Assembly: GCA_027064945.1 (NCBI GenBank)
Contig: JAMOPB010000212.1
Location: 1-12,746 of the forward strand
DNA length: 12,746 nucleotides
Direction: 5' to 3'
From: Candidatus Cloacimonadota bacterium
Lineage (GTDB): Bacteria; Cloacimonadota; Cloacimonadia; Cloacimonadales; TCS61
How positions within the stretch are numbered: position 1 is the first letter of the stretch; the number at the start of each line of letters is the position of its first letter. The notes under the pieces are model-generated. The model was not told the DNA's origin. It worked only from the letters and a program-made list of their open reading frames with translations, and did not search any database. Positions 1 to 8,271 of the stretch are shown piece by piece. A program made the position numbers and the translations under genes.

Positions 1-791
1 TTCTTGAAATCATATACTCTCGAATGGATATCATAATTATTGGAAAACTTTTTTCGCCGGCGACATTAGGTTTTTTCGATCAGGCAAAACGTCTCAACGA
101 ACTTATTGTTCAATATACATCCGGAAGCATTATGGCCGTACTCTTTCCTGTTTTAAGCAAAATCCAGCACGACTTGTCAAAATTCCAGAAGGTTTCGATA
201 AAAGCATTAAGTATTTTAAGTTTTTTGGTTTTTTACACGATTGGTGCCCTATATGTTGTTTCGCATGATTTAATCATTCTCTTGCTTACTGAAAAATGGT
301 TACCGTCAATTGCATATTTTAAAATAATTTTATTGGGTGCTTTTGCATACCCTTTGAGCGCGTTACTAGTCAATATATTAAGCAGTCGAGGTAATTCAAA
401 AAAATTCTTGGAACTTGAAATTTATAAAAAGATCATACAAACCATAAATTTCTATATCGGTTTTTTATATGGAATAAATGGCTATCTATACGGTCTTGTT
501 GTTGTTGCTTTTTTATCGATTGGCCTCAATATATGGTTTGCATCTCGTGAAATTTTATTGCCCTTTACGGTATTCATATTTCCAATTCTTCTACAAATGG
601 TAATTGCAATCTTTTCATCTTTTTTTACATTTTATATTCTTGACTCACTTGATCTTTCAGGTATAATTGCCATTATAATAAATGGCTTATTGTATTCCAT
701 CTTGTTCTTACTGATTAATTGGAGCATAAAAACCCCTTCAGTTGAATATATAACAATAGAAATTTCATCTTTTATAAAAAAAAGGCAATAA
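1..791 (+). CDS. wzx: Wzx-type polysaccharide flippase, 3' part (5' end outside window)
   Basis: Probably moves undecaprenyl-pyrophosphate-linked repeat units across the inner membrane (MOP superfamily, WzxC-like). The frame is already open from base 3, reading LEIIYSR before the first ATG at base 24. That ATG is therefore internal and the gene starts upstream. About 263 residues remain, roughly the C-terminal half of a family member of about 480. The stretch IIIIGKLFSPATLGFFDQAK, followed by a segment ending TSGSIMAVLFPVLSK, is typical of this family. After it come several hydrophobic spans: one ending near VVSHDLIILLL, then YGLVVVAFLSIGLNIWF, and two more near the C-terminus. The protein ends in a basic tail, IKKRQ. 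It is the first visible gene of the operon and stops 7 bases before the next. The MOP assignment is firm. Whether the substrate is O-antigen, capsule or exopolysaccharide cannot be told. Confidence 0.88.
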   Translation, partial: LEIIYSRMDIIIIGKLFSPATLGFFDQAKRLNELIVQYTSGSIMAVLFPVLSKIQHDLSKFQKVSIKALSILSFLVFYTIGALYVVSHDLIILLLTEKWLPSIAYFKIILLGAFAYPLSALLVNILSSRGNSKKFLELEIYKKIIQTINFYIGFLYGINGYLYGLVVVAFLSIGLNIWFASREILLPFTVFIFPILLQMVIAIFSSFFTFYILDSLDLSGIIAIIINGLLYSILFLLINWSIKTPSVEYITIEISSFIKKRQ

Positions 792-798
792 TTTTATT

Positions 799-1791
799 AT
801 GATAAAAAGATCCGAAAAAGAAATTATAAAAAATTGGAAACGTCAATCAGGCAAGCCCTTGGTGAGCTGCTGTTGTATTTCATACAATCATGAAAAATAC
901 ATTGAAAGTGCCTTGGATAGTATTTTGATGCAAAAAACGGACTTTCCTTTTGAAATCATAGTGCGAGACGACTGTTCCACCGACCAGACACAAAATATAA
1001 TCAAGAAATATGCAAAAAAATTCCCATCTATCATTAAGCCTATATTGGAAGAAGAAAATCAATACTCAAAAGGGGTCAATCCTGGCTTGGCAACATTTAA
1101 GCATGCAAAAGGAAAATATATCGCCATATTAGAATGTGACGATTTCTGGACCGACGCCAACAAACTCCAAAAACAGACCGACTTCCTTGAAAGACATGAC
1201 AAATTTATCATATCTTATCATGACTGCAGCCTTATTGATAAGAATGATAAGATCATATCCAACACAATTAACAGCAATCTCAAAGACTACACCTCCGAAG
1301 AATTGAAATGCGGAAATATTTTTATTCATCCCAATACTACATTATTTAGAAATATTGAAATAGTTTTTCCAAAAATCTTTGATGGCATTCTTAACGGCGA
1401 TACGGTAATGTTTCACCTTCTAGGATTCCATGGACACGGAAAGTATCAATCAGATATAAAAAATTCGGTATACAGGGTCCATGGCGCAGGAATTTGGAGC
1501 AGCCTAGATAGAATTCAGAAAATGAAAAATAACATAAAAACCAAACAAGCTCTGCAAAAGAATCTTTGTGATGAGCCAGAATTGGTCAAAAAAATCGAGG
1601 ACAATATTACCCGCTCATCACTATCCCATCTTCGCCAATCATTGGCAGAAAAAGATTTAAAAGCTTATTATGAGATCATCAAATTTATTATTTTCAACAA
1701 AAATCTTGATAATAGAATTATAATAAAACATTATAAAGATATTTTTGAACGTGTTTATAAAAAAATACTTACAGGAAGCACCAACCATTGA
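799..1791 (+). CDS. Family 2 glycosyltransferase (GT-A fold)
   Basis: Likely transfers a sugar from a nucleotide sugar to the growing lipid-linked repeat unit at the cytoplasmic face. The protein has 330 residues. The N-terminal GT-A nucleotide-binding half begins VSCCCISYNHEKYIESALDS, with the conserved acidic pair in VRDDCSTD (D57, D58) and the metal-binding DXD-type motif ECDDFW (D114, D115). The subtype, with CCCISYNHEKYI and ILECDDFW, is common in polysaccharide clusters. The C-terminal third is basic, probably helical, and has no membrane span. The ATG lies 7 bases after the flippase stop with only a weak AAGG-like ribosome site. The stop overlaps the next gene's TTG start by 4 bases (TTGA). 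Donor and acceptor sugars cannot be inferred. Confidence 0.92.
   Translation: MIKRSEKEIIKNWKRQSGKPLVSCCCISYNHEKYIESALDSILMQKTDFPFEIIVRDDCSTDQTQNIIKKYAKKFPSIIKPILEEENQYSKGVNPGLATFKHAKGKYIAILECDDFWTDANKLQKQTDFLERHDKFIISYHDCSLIDKNDKIISNTINSNLKDYTSEELKCGNIFIHPNTTLFRNIEIVFPKIFDGILNGDTVMFHLLGFHGHGKYQSDIKNSVYRVHGAGIWSSLDRIQKMKNNIKTKQALQKNLCDEPELVKKIEDNITRSSLSHLRQSLAEKDLKAYYEIIKFIIFNKNLDNRIIIKHYKDIFERVYKKILTGSTNH
1773..1778 (+). promoter_or_regulatory. Ribosome binding site for a TTG start
   Basis: AGGAAG lies 9 bases before TTG at 1788. No ATG is available near the GT2 motif VSVLIPMYNAEKYI, which begins only seven residues after this start. The site therefore supports TTG as the true start and a TTGA stop/start overlap with the upstream gene. 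Confidence 0.6.
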
Positions 1792-2768
1792 AGCACTTGC
1801 CCAAAGTTTCTGTTTTAATACCGATGTATAATGCCGAAAAATACATTGGCGAGGCCATAGAATCTATCCAGAACCAAACATACAAAAATCTGGAAATCAT
1901 AATCGTAGACGATGGCTCATCGGACAATAGTTATGAAATCGCCAAAAAATATCAAAATATATACTTTAATATAATATTACATCGACAAAAAAACCAAGGA
2001 CCTGGTGCAGCTAGGAATAGTGCTTTTAGCCTTTCCAGTGGTGAATACATTCAGTATCTTGATGCTGACGACTTACTGGCTCCAAGAAAAATAGAGCTTC
2101 AAGTAAGAGAGCTTTTAAGGCACGATAAGAAAACTTTCGTATTTGGCAATGTTGTAGAATTTACCGAATCAATCAGCGATGGAAAATTTTTTAATTTTCC
2201 TTTTTTTAAAAATTACGATAATCCTATTGAGCTTCTAAAGGATTTTTGGAGCTCTTCTGGAATGATAGCAACCCATTCGTTTATCGTTTCCAGGGAATTA
2301 ATTCAAAATTGTGGTTTGTGGAATGAAACTTGGATCCTCAATGAAGATGGAGAATTCATTTCCAGACTCATTAGCGAATCAACCAAAGCAATATATCTTA
2401 GTCATAGCTTTTCATATTATCGAAAAGGCAATACGACAAGTTTAAACAGTACGCGGACAGAAAGACATTATATTTCCCAATTCGACTCGTATGACTCATA
2501 TTACAATATATATAAATATAAATTTGATAAAGACCCTTCCCTTCTCATGGCATTAGCCAAACGATATTCACTGTTGATATACAACATGTATCCAAATTTC
2601 CCTTCTTTAAGAAAGGAGGTCGAAAAAAAACTTTTTGCACTTGGCCTCAATAAACCAATTATTGTAGGAAGCAAAAAATTTGTATTACTTGCAAAGCTTA
2701 TTGGTTTTTATAATGCATTATATATTCAAAATTTTTTCCAATCATATTTTAAAAAGAATGCAAAATGA
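1788..2768 (+). CDS. Family 2 glycosyltransferase (GT-A fold), TTG start
   Basis: A second GT2 enzyme, expected to add one sugar of the repeat unit on the cytoplasmic side. It has 326 residues. The classic motifs are VSVLIPMYNAEKYIGEAIES near the N-terminus, VDDGSSDNS (D41, D42), the NQGPGAARN loop, and the DXD motif LDADD (D92, D94, D95), which coordinates the metal and nucleotide diphosphate. A later acidic motif, NEDGEFISR, sits where GT2 enzymes usually carry the catalytic ED-type base. The C-terminal part is basic and aromatic and may touch the membrane, but I see no clear span. The start is TTG, supported by an AGGAAG site, and the reading frame overlaps its neighbours by 4 bases on both sides (TTGA, ATGA), implying translational coupling. 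It is distinct from the preceding GT2 rather than a tandem duplicate. Confidence 0.93.
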   Translation: MKHLPKVSVLIPMYNAEKYIGEAIESIQNQTYKNLEIIIVDDGSSDNSYEIAKKYQNIYFNIILHRQKNQGPGAARNSAFSLSSGEYIQYLDADDLLAPRKIELQVRELLRHDKKTFVFGNVVEFTESISDGKFFNFPFFKNYDNPIELLKDFWSSSGMIATHSFIVSRELIQNCGLWNETWILNEDGEFISRLISESTKAIYLSHSFSYYRKGNTTSLNSTRTERHYISQFDSYDSYYNIYKYKFDKDPSLLMALAKRYSLLIYNMYPNFPSLRKEVEKKLFALGLNKPIIVGSKKFVLLAKLIGFYNALYIQNFFQSYFKKNAK

Positions 2769-3859
2769 AAATATTGATATACATCAGCTCTTTAACATCA
2801 GGAGGAGCGGAAAAAGTCGCTTCTCTAATGGCAAATTACTGGAGCGATAAGCACCAAATTATATTGCTTACTGATAGCTCCTTGAATGATGATTTTTTTA
2901 AAATAAATGGAAATGTGAAAAGAAAATCGACCAATTTTAAAGTTTCTCAAAAAAATTTATTCGGAAAATTCGCTACTCACATTTTTGGGCTTTACACCTT
3001 AAGATCCATTATAAGAAGCGAAAAACCAGATATTATTATAAGCCATATGGATATAGCCAATGTCAGGGTTTTACTAGCAACTATGGGATTGGGCATTCCG
3101 GTAATCGTAGAAGATCACAACAACCCAGAGATGAAAGGAATGCCACAACCATGGAAAGCACTCAAGCCTATTACCTATCGATTCGCTAATAAAATCGTAC
3201 TTTTGACAAAAGAATTGATTCGATACTATCCGCCTAAAACATATGCTCATTCAAAAATAGTCATTATCCCCAACCCATTAGATATACCTAAAAAAATCCC
3301 TGACTCAAATGAAGTGGTATTACATAAACCTACATTTATAGCACTTGGGAGCCTTACCAAACAAAAAGGTTTTGATATTCTTCTAAAAACTTTTGCAGAA
3401 GTAACCAAGAAACTACCAAAATGGCATCTTGTTATACTTGGAGAAGGGCCAAAACGAAAAGAGCTTGAAAAACTTTCAAAAGATTTAAATATTAATGATA
3501 AAGTATCAATGCCAGGACGAGTAAAAAACCCTTATGGTATTTTAAAAAAAGCTGATATTTATATAATGTCCTCAAGATTTGAGGGTTTTCCTGTGGCACT
3601 TTGTGAAGCTATGGGGGTAGGCTTGCCATGCATAAGCTTCGATTGTCCTACAGGGCCCTCAGATATCATCCAGCACAAAAAAAATGGTTTACTCATCAAT
3701 TATCTTGACAACAAACAGCTTGAAAATAGTATGATTATTTTAGCAGAAAATAATTTACTTAGGGAAAAGCTTTCAAAAGAAGCAATAAAAATCAATAGTA
3801 CTTTACAAATAGATACCATTATGGCTAAATGGGAACAGCTTTTAAAAAGGATAAAATAA
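2765..3859 (+). CDS. Family 4 glycosyltransferase (GT-B fold)
   Basis: A retaining GT-B enzyme that likely extends the lipid-linked repeat unit from a nucleotide sugar. It has 364 residues. The N-terminal acceptor domain carries the glycine-rich loop SLTSGGAEKV (residues about 9-18) seen in GT4 enzymes of O-antigen and amylovoran-type clusters. The C-terminal donor domain starts around ALGSLTKQKGFDILL. The EX7E donor-binding motif is E273 to E281, in RFEGFPVALCEAMG, followed by GLPCISFDCPTGPSDII, which is typical of the subfamily. The length is normal and the gene looks intact. The start ATG overlaps the previous stop as ATGA. The gene at 4963 is a diverged relative sharing SGGAEKV and LTKQKGFD. 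Sugar specificity is unknown. Confidence 0.93.
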   Translation: MKILIYISSLTSGGAEKVASLMANYWSDKHQIILLTDSSLNDDFFKINGNVKRKSTNFKVSQKNLFGKFATHIFGLYTLRSIIRSEKPDIIISHMDIANVRVLLATMGLGIPVIVEDHNNPEMKGMPQPWKALKPITYRFANKIVLLTKELIRYYPPKTYAHSKIVIIPNPLDIPKKIPDSNEVVLHKPTFIALGSLTKQKGFDILLKTFAEVTKKLPKWHLVILGEGPKRKELEKLSKDLNINDKVSMPGRVKNPYGILKKADIYIMSSRFEGFPVALCEAMGVGLPCISFDCPTGPSDIIQHKKNGLLINYLDNKQLENSMIILAENNLLREKLSKEAIKINSTLQIDTIMAKWEQLLKRIK

Positions 3860-3863
3860 AACG

Positions 3864-4973
3864 ATGCTTACGTTATTGTCAACTTTTTTTATTATTTCAT
3901 TAACATGGCATGTTAGTTATCCATCAAATGTATTAGTTTTTGGACTAATGACGCTAATATTTTTATTTTATATGAAAAATCCATTTCCCTTATATGATAA
4001 AACTATAAATTTATTATTATGTACCATTCTTGTGATCATTTTCTTTTTATTGATAAATATGACCATGTATGAAGATTTTTCATATTTAAAAATAAATTCT
4101 TATATAAAAAAGATGTCCTTTGCAATAATAATATTTACTTTTGTATTATTTTTTTATAAAGACCAAGTAAAGCTTTTAATTAAAAGTATTGAATATGCAT
4201 TGTTTTTTATCGTATCTTTATGGTATATGCAATTAATAATGTATTATGTCAGTGGTCACTATATTGATTTGCTTGAGCCGCTAATAGGTCAGCCACAGAG
4301 ATATCAAGCTTACTTCATGAGTAGTGTCGATTTCATTATTCGACCTACAAGTCTATTTACAGAACCAGGCACATACGCAGTCAACACCTTTCCTCTTTTG
4401 TCAATAATATATATTTATTATCGAAAGATAACTAAAATTCAAATTTTGACCTTAATTTCATATTTTGCCTCTTTTTCATTGTTTGCTATTATAATAGCAA
4501 CTCTTTATATTATAGTAATAGAATTTTCTTCTTTCAAATTCGAATTATCCAAAAAAAATGTTATAATGTTTTTTCTATTAGCAATCGTTTTGATGGGACT
4601 AGAAAGATATCTTTATTTTCGGTTTGTTCTTGAGCATAATGTTGGGGCAGTAGGCCTAAGAGAACACATTATCAACTATTGGCTTTCTCTAGATAGTAAG
4701 GGAATTTTATTGGGACAAGGAAATGCTCAAACGCGTTTCCTTAATTATACAGTAGATGATACAAGCTTCTTATTTAAATTAATTTATGAATATGGAATTT
4801 TTTCTATACCTTTTTTTATCATGTTGGTTTACTTTTATTGGGGTATGCCTCTAGTTTTTCTATTGATTATGTTTATCACCAAACTAACATATTTATTATA
4901 TGTTTTTTGGTTTTATCTGGCATCCGTACATATCATTCAAATTAGCAAAAGAAAAAGCAATTATGGTCAATAA
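3864..4973 (+). CDS. wzy: Wzy-like polysaccharide polymerase (integral membrane)
   Basis: Probably polymerises repeat units on the periplasmic side in a Wzx/Wzy-dependent pathway. It has 369 residues and is almost wholly hydrophobic. I count about ten likely membrane spans, for example near residues 47-66, 84-98, 108-128, 190-220 and 232-246, plus a strongly hydrophobic end from about 305. A longer loop holds R160 in RPTSLFTEPGTYAV. The R-x-x-x-x-x-x-EP pattern (R160, E167, P168) recurs in O-antigen polymerases, where periplasmic-loop arginines matter. Wzy proteins diverge strongly, so the call rests on topology, this motif and the position among glycosyltransferases with a flippase upstream. 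An O-antigen ligase is the main alternative, but ligases are usually encoded outside such clusters. AAGGA at 3847-3851 serves as ribosome site. The end overlaps the next gene by 11 bases. It is one of the most AT-rich genes here. Confidence 0.8.
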   Translation: MLTLLSTFFIISLTWHVSYPSNVLVFGLMTLIFLFYMKNPFPLYDKTINLLLCTILVIIFFLLINMTMYEDFSYLKINSYIKKMSFAIIIFTFVLFFYKDQVKLLIKSIEYALFFIVSLWYMQLIMYYVSGHYIDLLEPLIGQPQRYQAYFMSSVDFIIRPTSLFTEPGTYAVNTFPLLSIIYIYYRKITKIQILTLISYFASFSLFAIIIATLYIIVIEFSSFKFELSKKNVIMFFLLAIVLMGLERYLYFRFVLEHNVGAVGLREHIINYWLSLDSKGILLGQGNAQTRFLNYTVDDTSFLFKLIYEYGIFSIPFFIMLVYFYWGMPLVFLLIMFITKLTYLLYVFWFYLASVHIIQISKRKSNYGQ

Positions 4974-6072
4974 AAATAAAAAGCGAATTGTTTTCATTTT
5001 AGCTCAATTAGTAAGCGGTGGTGCTGAAAAAGTGACAATGAATATAATGAGCTTATTGGACAAAGAGCTTTTTGACATACATCTTATCGTGATGGATAAA
5101 AATGGTCCTTCACTTGGACTAATTCCAGAAAAAATCACTCTTCATGATTTAAATGTTTCCAAAACCATTTTTTCAGTTCTAAAATTAAGAAATAAAATCA
5201 CTCAACTCGATCCAGATATGATATTTTCTACCCTAATAAGGACTCATATAGCTTTAGGGCTATCATTGATAGGATTAAACCATGACAAAAAACCTATAAT
5301 CATCATGAGAAGCCCAAATTCTCCAAAATTATTATTAGAAAACAAACAATTAAACTTTGTAAAAAGATTTCTACTAGAATTTGCATATAAACAATGTGAT
5401 TATATATTTGCACAAACGCCGGAGATGAAAGAAGAAATACATTTACATCACAAAATAGCAAAAGATAAAATTAAGGTGTTCTTGAATCCCGTAAATATCA
5501 ATGATATTGAAAAAAAATTGATGAATATTTCATCTCCTTTTGAAAACGACAATCATATTCATGTTGTTGCATCTGGACGGTTAACCAAACAAAAAGGATT
5601 TGATTTTCTAATAAAATCTTTTAAAAATGTGACTGAGAAAAATAAAAATTTCAAACTCTACATAATTGGTGAAGATAATGGAGAGAAAATAAATTTACAA
5701 AATCTCATTAATTTTTACGGTTTGGAGAATAATATAAAATTTTTAGGCTATCAAGATAATCCATATCGATTTTATTATTATGCCGATCTTTTTGTTTTAT
5801 CATCACGCTGGGAAGGCTTGCCAAACACCATATTGGAAAATTTATATTTAAGGAAACCCATAATTGCAACCAAATGCATTCCTTTTATGACCGAATTGAT
5901 TCAAGATGGTGTGAATGGCATTTTAGTTGAAGTCGATAATATCGAAGAGATGTCTGAAGCAATACTTAATTATAAAAAATTACATCCCTCGCCATCAAAA
6001 CATATACACAATAAAGAGAATTTGAATAATTATTTTTTATTTTATTTATCGGAAAAAGAATGTTTAAAATAG
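4963..6072 (+). CDS. Family 4 glycosyltransferase (GT-B fold)
   Basis: Likely adds a sugar to the repeat unit at the cytoplasmic face. I place the start at ATG 4963, giving 369 residues (MVNKNKKRIVFILAQL). The frame stays open to ATG 4900, but the extra 21 residues precede the conserved first beta strand and lie deep inside the polymerase gene. Motifs are LVSGGAEKV near residue 20, the donor-domain start ASGRLTKQKGFDFL, and EX7E at E284 and E292 (WEGLPNTILEN), followed by RKPIIATKC. It resembles the GT4 gene at 2765 in both halves and is probably a diverged paralogue with another specificity. It overlaps the polymerase gene by 11 bases and the next gene by 13. The C-terminal tail after the donor domain is short but within the family range. 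Confidence 0.9.
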   Translation: MVNKNKKRIVFILAQLVSGGAEKVTMNIMSLLDKELFDIHLIVMDKNGPSLGLIPEKITLHDLNVSKTIFSVLKLRNKITQLDPDMIFSTLIRTHIALGLSLIGLNHDKKPIIIMRSPNSPKLLLENKQLNFVKRFLLEFAYKQCDYIFAQTPEMKEEIHLHHKIAKDKIKVFLNPVNINDIEKKLMNISSPFENDNHIHVVASGRLTKQKGFDFLIKSFKNVTEKNKNFKLYIIGEDNGEKINLQNLINFYGLENNIKFLGYQDNPYRFYYYADLFVLSSRWEGLPNTILENLYLRKPIIATKCIPFMTELIQDGVNGILVEVDNIEEMSEAILNYKKLHPSPSKHIHNKENLNNYFLFYLSEKECLK

Positions 6073-7235
6073 CAAAATGGCACAACAATTATCAGGCGCC
6101 ATCTGTTTTAATGATAGATGATTTAAGTGATGCGTATATTAATGTTTATAACGAACCATTTAGAAATGACTGGGGGCATCTATGCAACAAAGAAAATTCT
6201 GCTTTCAGTTTTTTGCAAAAGTATCTTCTGAATCAATATCCTCATATTAAGATTACTTTCTTTTCCCCCTATGATCGGCATAATGTCATTAATCAAAATA
6301 GCTCATTTTCTTCAAAAAAATTTGCACTCGGTGAAAGAGAAGAATATATATTTTTTTTAAAGTATCTTGTTTCCTCTGGGCATGAAATTGCACACCATGG
6401 CTCCAATCATGGATGCTTCATAAATCAACACAATCCTTCGACTATAAATAATTGGATTCACGAATGGGAGCTTTTCAAAAACATTCAGCAAGGCGTTGAG
6501 ACAACAAAAAAAGGAATAAATTTATTTAAAAAATTTTGCGACATTGATATAGCGGGAGGAAAATATTGTGGATATAAGACCAACAGGTTCTCAGATGCAA
6601 TCATCGATGTATGTAATTTTTTATATTGGTGTCGAGAATCAAATATTACACAACATTGTCATTCTGAACAATATTTTGGAAAAAACAATATCATAGCTTT
6701 TCCAACCAACTTTGCTGGTAATTCCTTTATACGCTTAAGTTATATGACAGGAAAAAAGGAGCGTGATAAAAAAAAGAAATTTCTTAAATATTTTCAACCT
6801 CTTTATAATTTGTATAGTTACTTGAAATTATATAATCTATATCGGAAAAAACAAATAATCAGCATACAGGAACACATTTCACCCTCTACTTCTGCTGGCA
6901 CGGTTCAGTCGGCTAACATTATCACGGATATCAAAAGTTTAAATAAAATTTATCACACTCTCTCTTATCTATCCATATGGTATGCCACTTGTGAAGAAAT
7001 TGCCAAATATATTTATACCAGGGACCACTCATCCATAACTATTATAGATAAATTACTTATTATAAATTTTAATAATCATAAAAATCTTAAAAATACAAGT
7101 ATAACTCTTTTAAATGATCATTTGTTTAAAATAAATGATGGTGAGAATACCTATGTTTCTACATTAAATAATGGTGCGTATGTTGTCAATCTGCCTATCC
7201 GAACAGGCAAAAATAAATATTATTTGATTAGATGA
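6060..7235 (+). CDS. Divergent polysaccharide deacetylase-like (NodB-fold) protein
   Basis: Possibly a metal-dependent de-N- or de-O-acetylase, or a related hydrolase, acting on the glycan. It has 391 residues. Features matching the carbohydrate esterase 4 / NodB plan in order are MIDDLSD (D20, D21) for motif 1, SGHEIAHHGSNH with H113 and H117 as likely metal ligands for motif 2, GGKYCGYKTNRF (166-177) where R-x-P-Y is usual for motif 3, and QEHIS with H272 for the late histidine motif. Motif 2 reads H-G-S-N-H instead of H-S/T-x-x-H, so the match is distant. From about residue 310 there is a beta-rich tail ending NLPIRTGKNKYYLIR that may be a small accessory domain. There is no signal peptide, suggesting a cytoplasmic site. 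The ATG overlaps the upstream gene by 13 bases, with GGAAAA as ribosome site. Fold likely; activity unproven. Confidence 0.68.
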   Translation: MFKIAKWHNNYQAPSVLMIDDLSDAYINVYNEPFRNDWGHLCNKENSAFSFLQKYLLNQYPHIKITFFSPYDRHNVINQNSSFSSKKFALGEREEYIFFLKYLVSSGHEIAHHGSNHGCFINQHNPSTINNWIHEWELFKNIQQGVETTKKGINLFKKFCDIDIAGGKYCGYKTNRFSDAIIDVCNFLYWCRESNITQHCHSEQYFGKNNIIAFPTNFAGNSFIRLSYMTGKKERDKKKKFLKYFQPLYNLYSYLKLYNLYRKKQIISIQEHISPSTSAGTVQSANIITDIKSLNKIYHTLSYLSIWYATCEEIAKYIYTRDHSSITIIDKLLIINFNNHKNLKNTSITLLNDHLFKINDGENTYVSTLNNGAYVVNLPIRTGKNKYYLIR

Positions 7236-7242
7236 TGAAGTC

Positions 7243-8271
7243 ATGAAAAATGATCAATTTCTTTTTATTGGACCTCGTACAAAAAAAGATAATCCAATGG
7301 AAACAGGTGGTGTTATTGTGCTTTTTGAAAATCTTTTAAATTATTGTGAGAAGCACTCATTTTGTTACGATGTTATCGATACAAACAAATCTAACTACAA
7401 TAACAAATTTATAGCCTATTTTTCAATAATCTATAAAATATTTAGAAACACTTCAAAATATTCACATATCTCTCTACATGGTACAGCGAAAGACTTTATA
7501 TATCTAGCTCCTTTTGTCATTTTTTCGGGTCTGCTTTTAAAAAAGAGTGTAAGTTTAAGAAAATTTGCAGGAAATTTTAATAAAATTTATAATGATTCTT
7601 CAATATTAAAAAAATTATTTATCAGAATGACATTGCAACATTCATCTGCAAATTTTTTCGAAACTAAATATCTTGTTGACTTTTTCAAAATATATAATCG
7701 TAATACATATTGGTTTCCAAATGTTAGAAACAAAACCAATATAAAAACAGATACGACATATCGAAAGAGATTTATATTTATTGGGGCCATAAATGAAGAA
7801 AAAGGTATAGAAGTATTGTGTCAAGCTTCCAATATGCTTCCGAAGGAATATACTATCGACTTATATGGAAAACTTAATAAACCTTTTTCATTAGAGTATT
7901 TTCAAAACTACAATGTAAATTACAAAGGGACATTGTCTTCAGAAGAAGTACTTAAAGTGATGGCAAATTACGATGTCCTGCTTTTGCCATCTTACCGGGA
8001 GGGATATCCGGGTGCCATTATTGAAGCTTTTTCAGTCGGTCTTCCTGTAATTGCAACGACACTATCTAGTATAAAAGAAATGGTCGATACGAACTGCGGA
8101 ATGCTAATAAAACCTGGTGACTTTAATGCACTAAAAGACACCATTATTTCCTTTAATCAAGATAATTATTCACGATATCGTTCTCATGCAATTAAACAAT
8201 TTGAAAACTTTGATAGTGAAGTGCAAACTTCTATGTTTTTCAAAAAAATCGAAAAGGTTACACAAACGTGA
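7243..8271 (+). CDS. Family 4 glycosyltransferase (GT-B fold)
   Basis: A further GT-B glycosyltransferase for repeat-unit assembly, 342 residues. The N-terminal acceptor domain opens FLFIGPRTKKDNPMETGGV, a form seen in polysaccharide-cluster GT4 enzymes (GP...GG loop). The donor domain begins at about FIFIGAINEEKGIEVL. The EX7E motif is E253 to E261 (REGYPGAIIEAFSVGLP), followed by IKEMVDTNCGMLIKPGD, which closes the nucleotide site. The gene lies 7 bases after the deacetylase-like gene with a poor ribosome site, so it may rely on translation arriving from upstream. Its TGA overlaps the next gene's GTG by 4 bases (GTGA). It is more distant from the two SGGAEKV-type GT4 genes upstream. Specificity is unknown. 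Confidence 0.9.
   Translation: MKNDQFLFIGPRTKKDNPMETGGVIVLFENLLNYCEKHSFCYDVIDTNKSNYNNKFIAYFSIIYKIFRNTSKYSHISLHGTAKDFIYLAPFVIFSGLLLKKSVSLRKFAGNFNKIYNDSSILKKLFIRMTLQHSSANFFETKYLVDFFKIYNRNTYWFPNVRNKTNIKTDTTYRKRFIFIGAINEEKGIEVLCQASNMLPKEYTIDLYGKLNKPFSLEYFQNYNVNYKGTLSSEEVLKVMANYDVLLLPSYREGYPGAIIEAFSVGLPVIATTLSSIKEMVDTNCGMLIKPGDFNALKDTIISFNQDNYSRYRSHAIKQFENFDSEVQTSMFFKKIEKVTQT
8254..8257 (+). promoter_or_regulatory. Ribosome binding site for a GTG start
   Basis: AAGG, within AAAAGG, lies 10 bases before GTG 8268. It supports the GTG, which gives a GTGA stop/start overlap with the upstream glycosyltransferase, in line with the other coupled starts in this operon. Confidence 0.5.

Noticed and set aside
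24..26. ATG 24 as the start of the flippase
   Set aside because: The frame is open upstream to the window edge and the protein would lack half of the family length, so the gene continues leftward.
3860..3863. Promoter before the polymerase gene
   Set aside because: The gap is only 4 bases and the surrounding AT-rich coding sequence yields -10-like words by chance.
4900..4962. Longer start (ATG 4900) for the GT4 gene ending at 6072
   Set aside because: It adds 21 residues ahead of the conserved first strand and overlaps the polymerase frame by 74 bases. ATG 4963 fits the family N-terminus.
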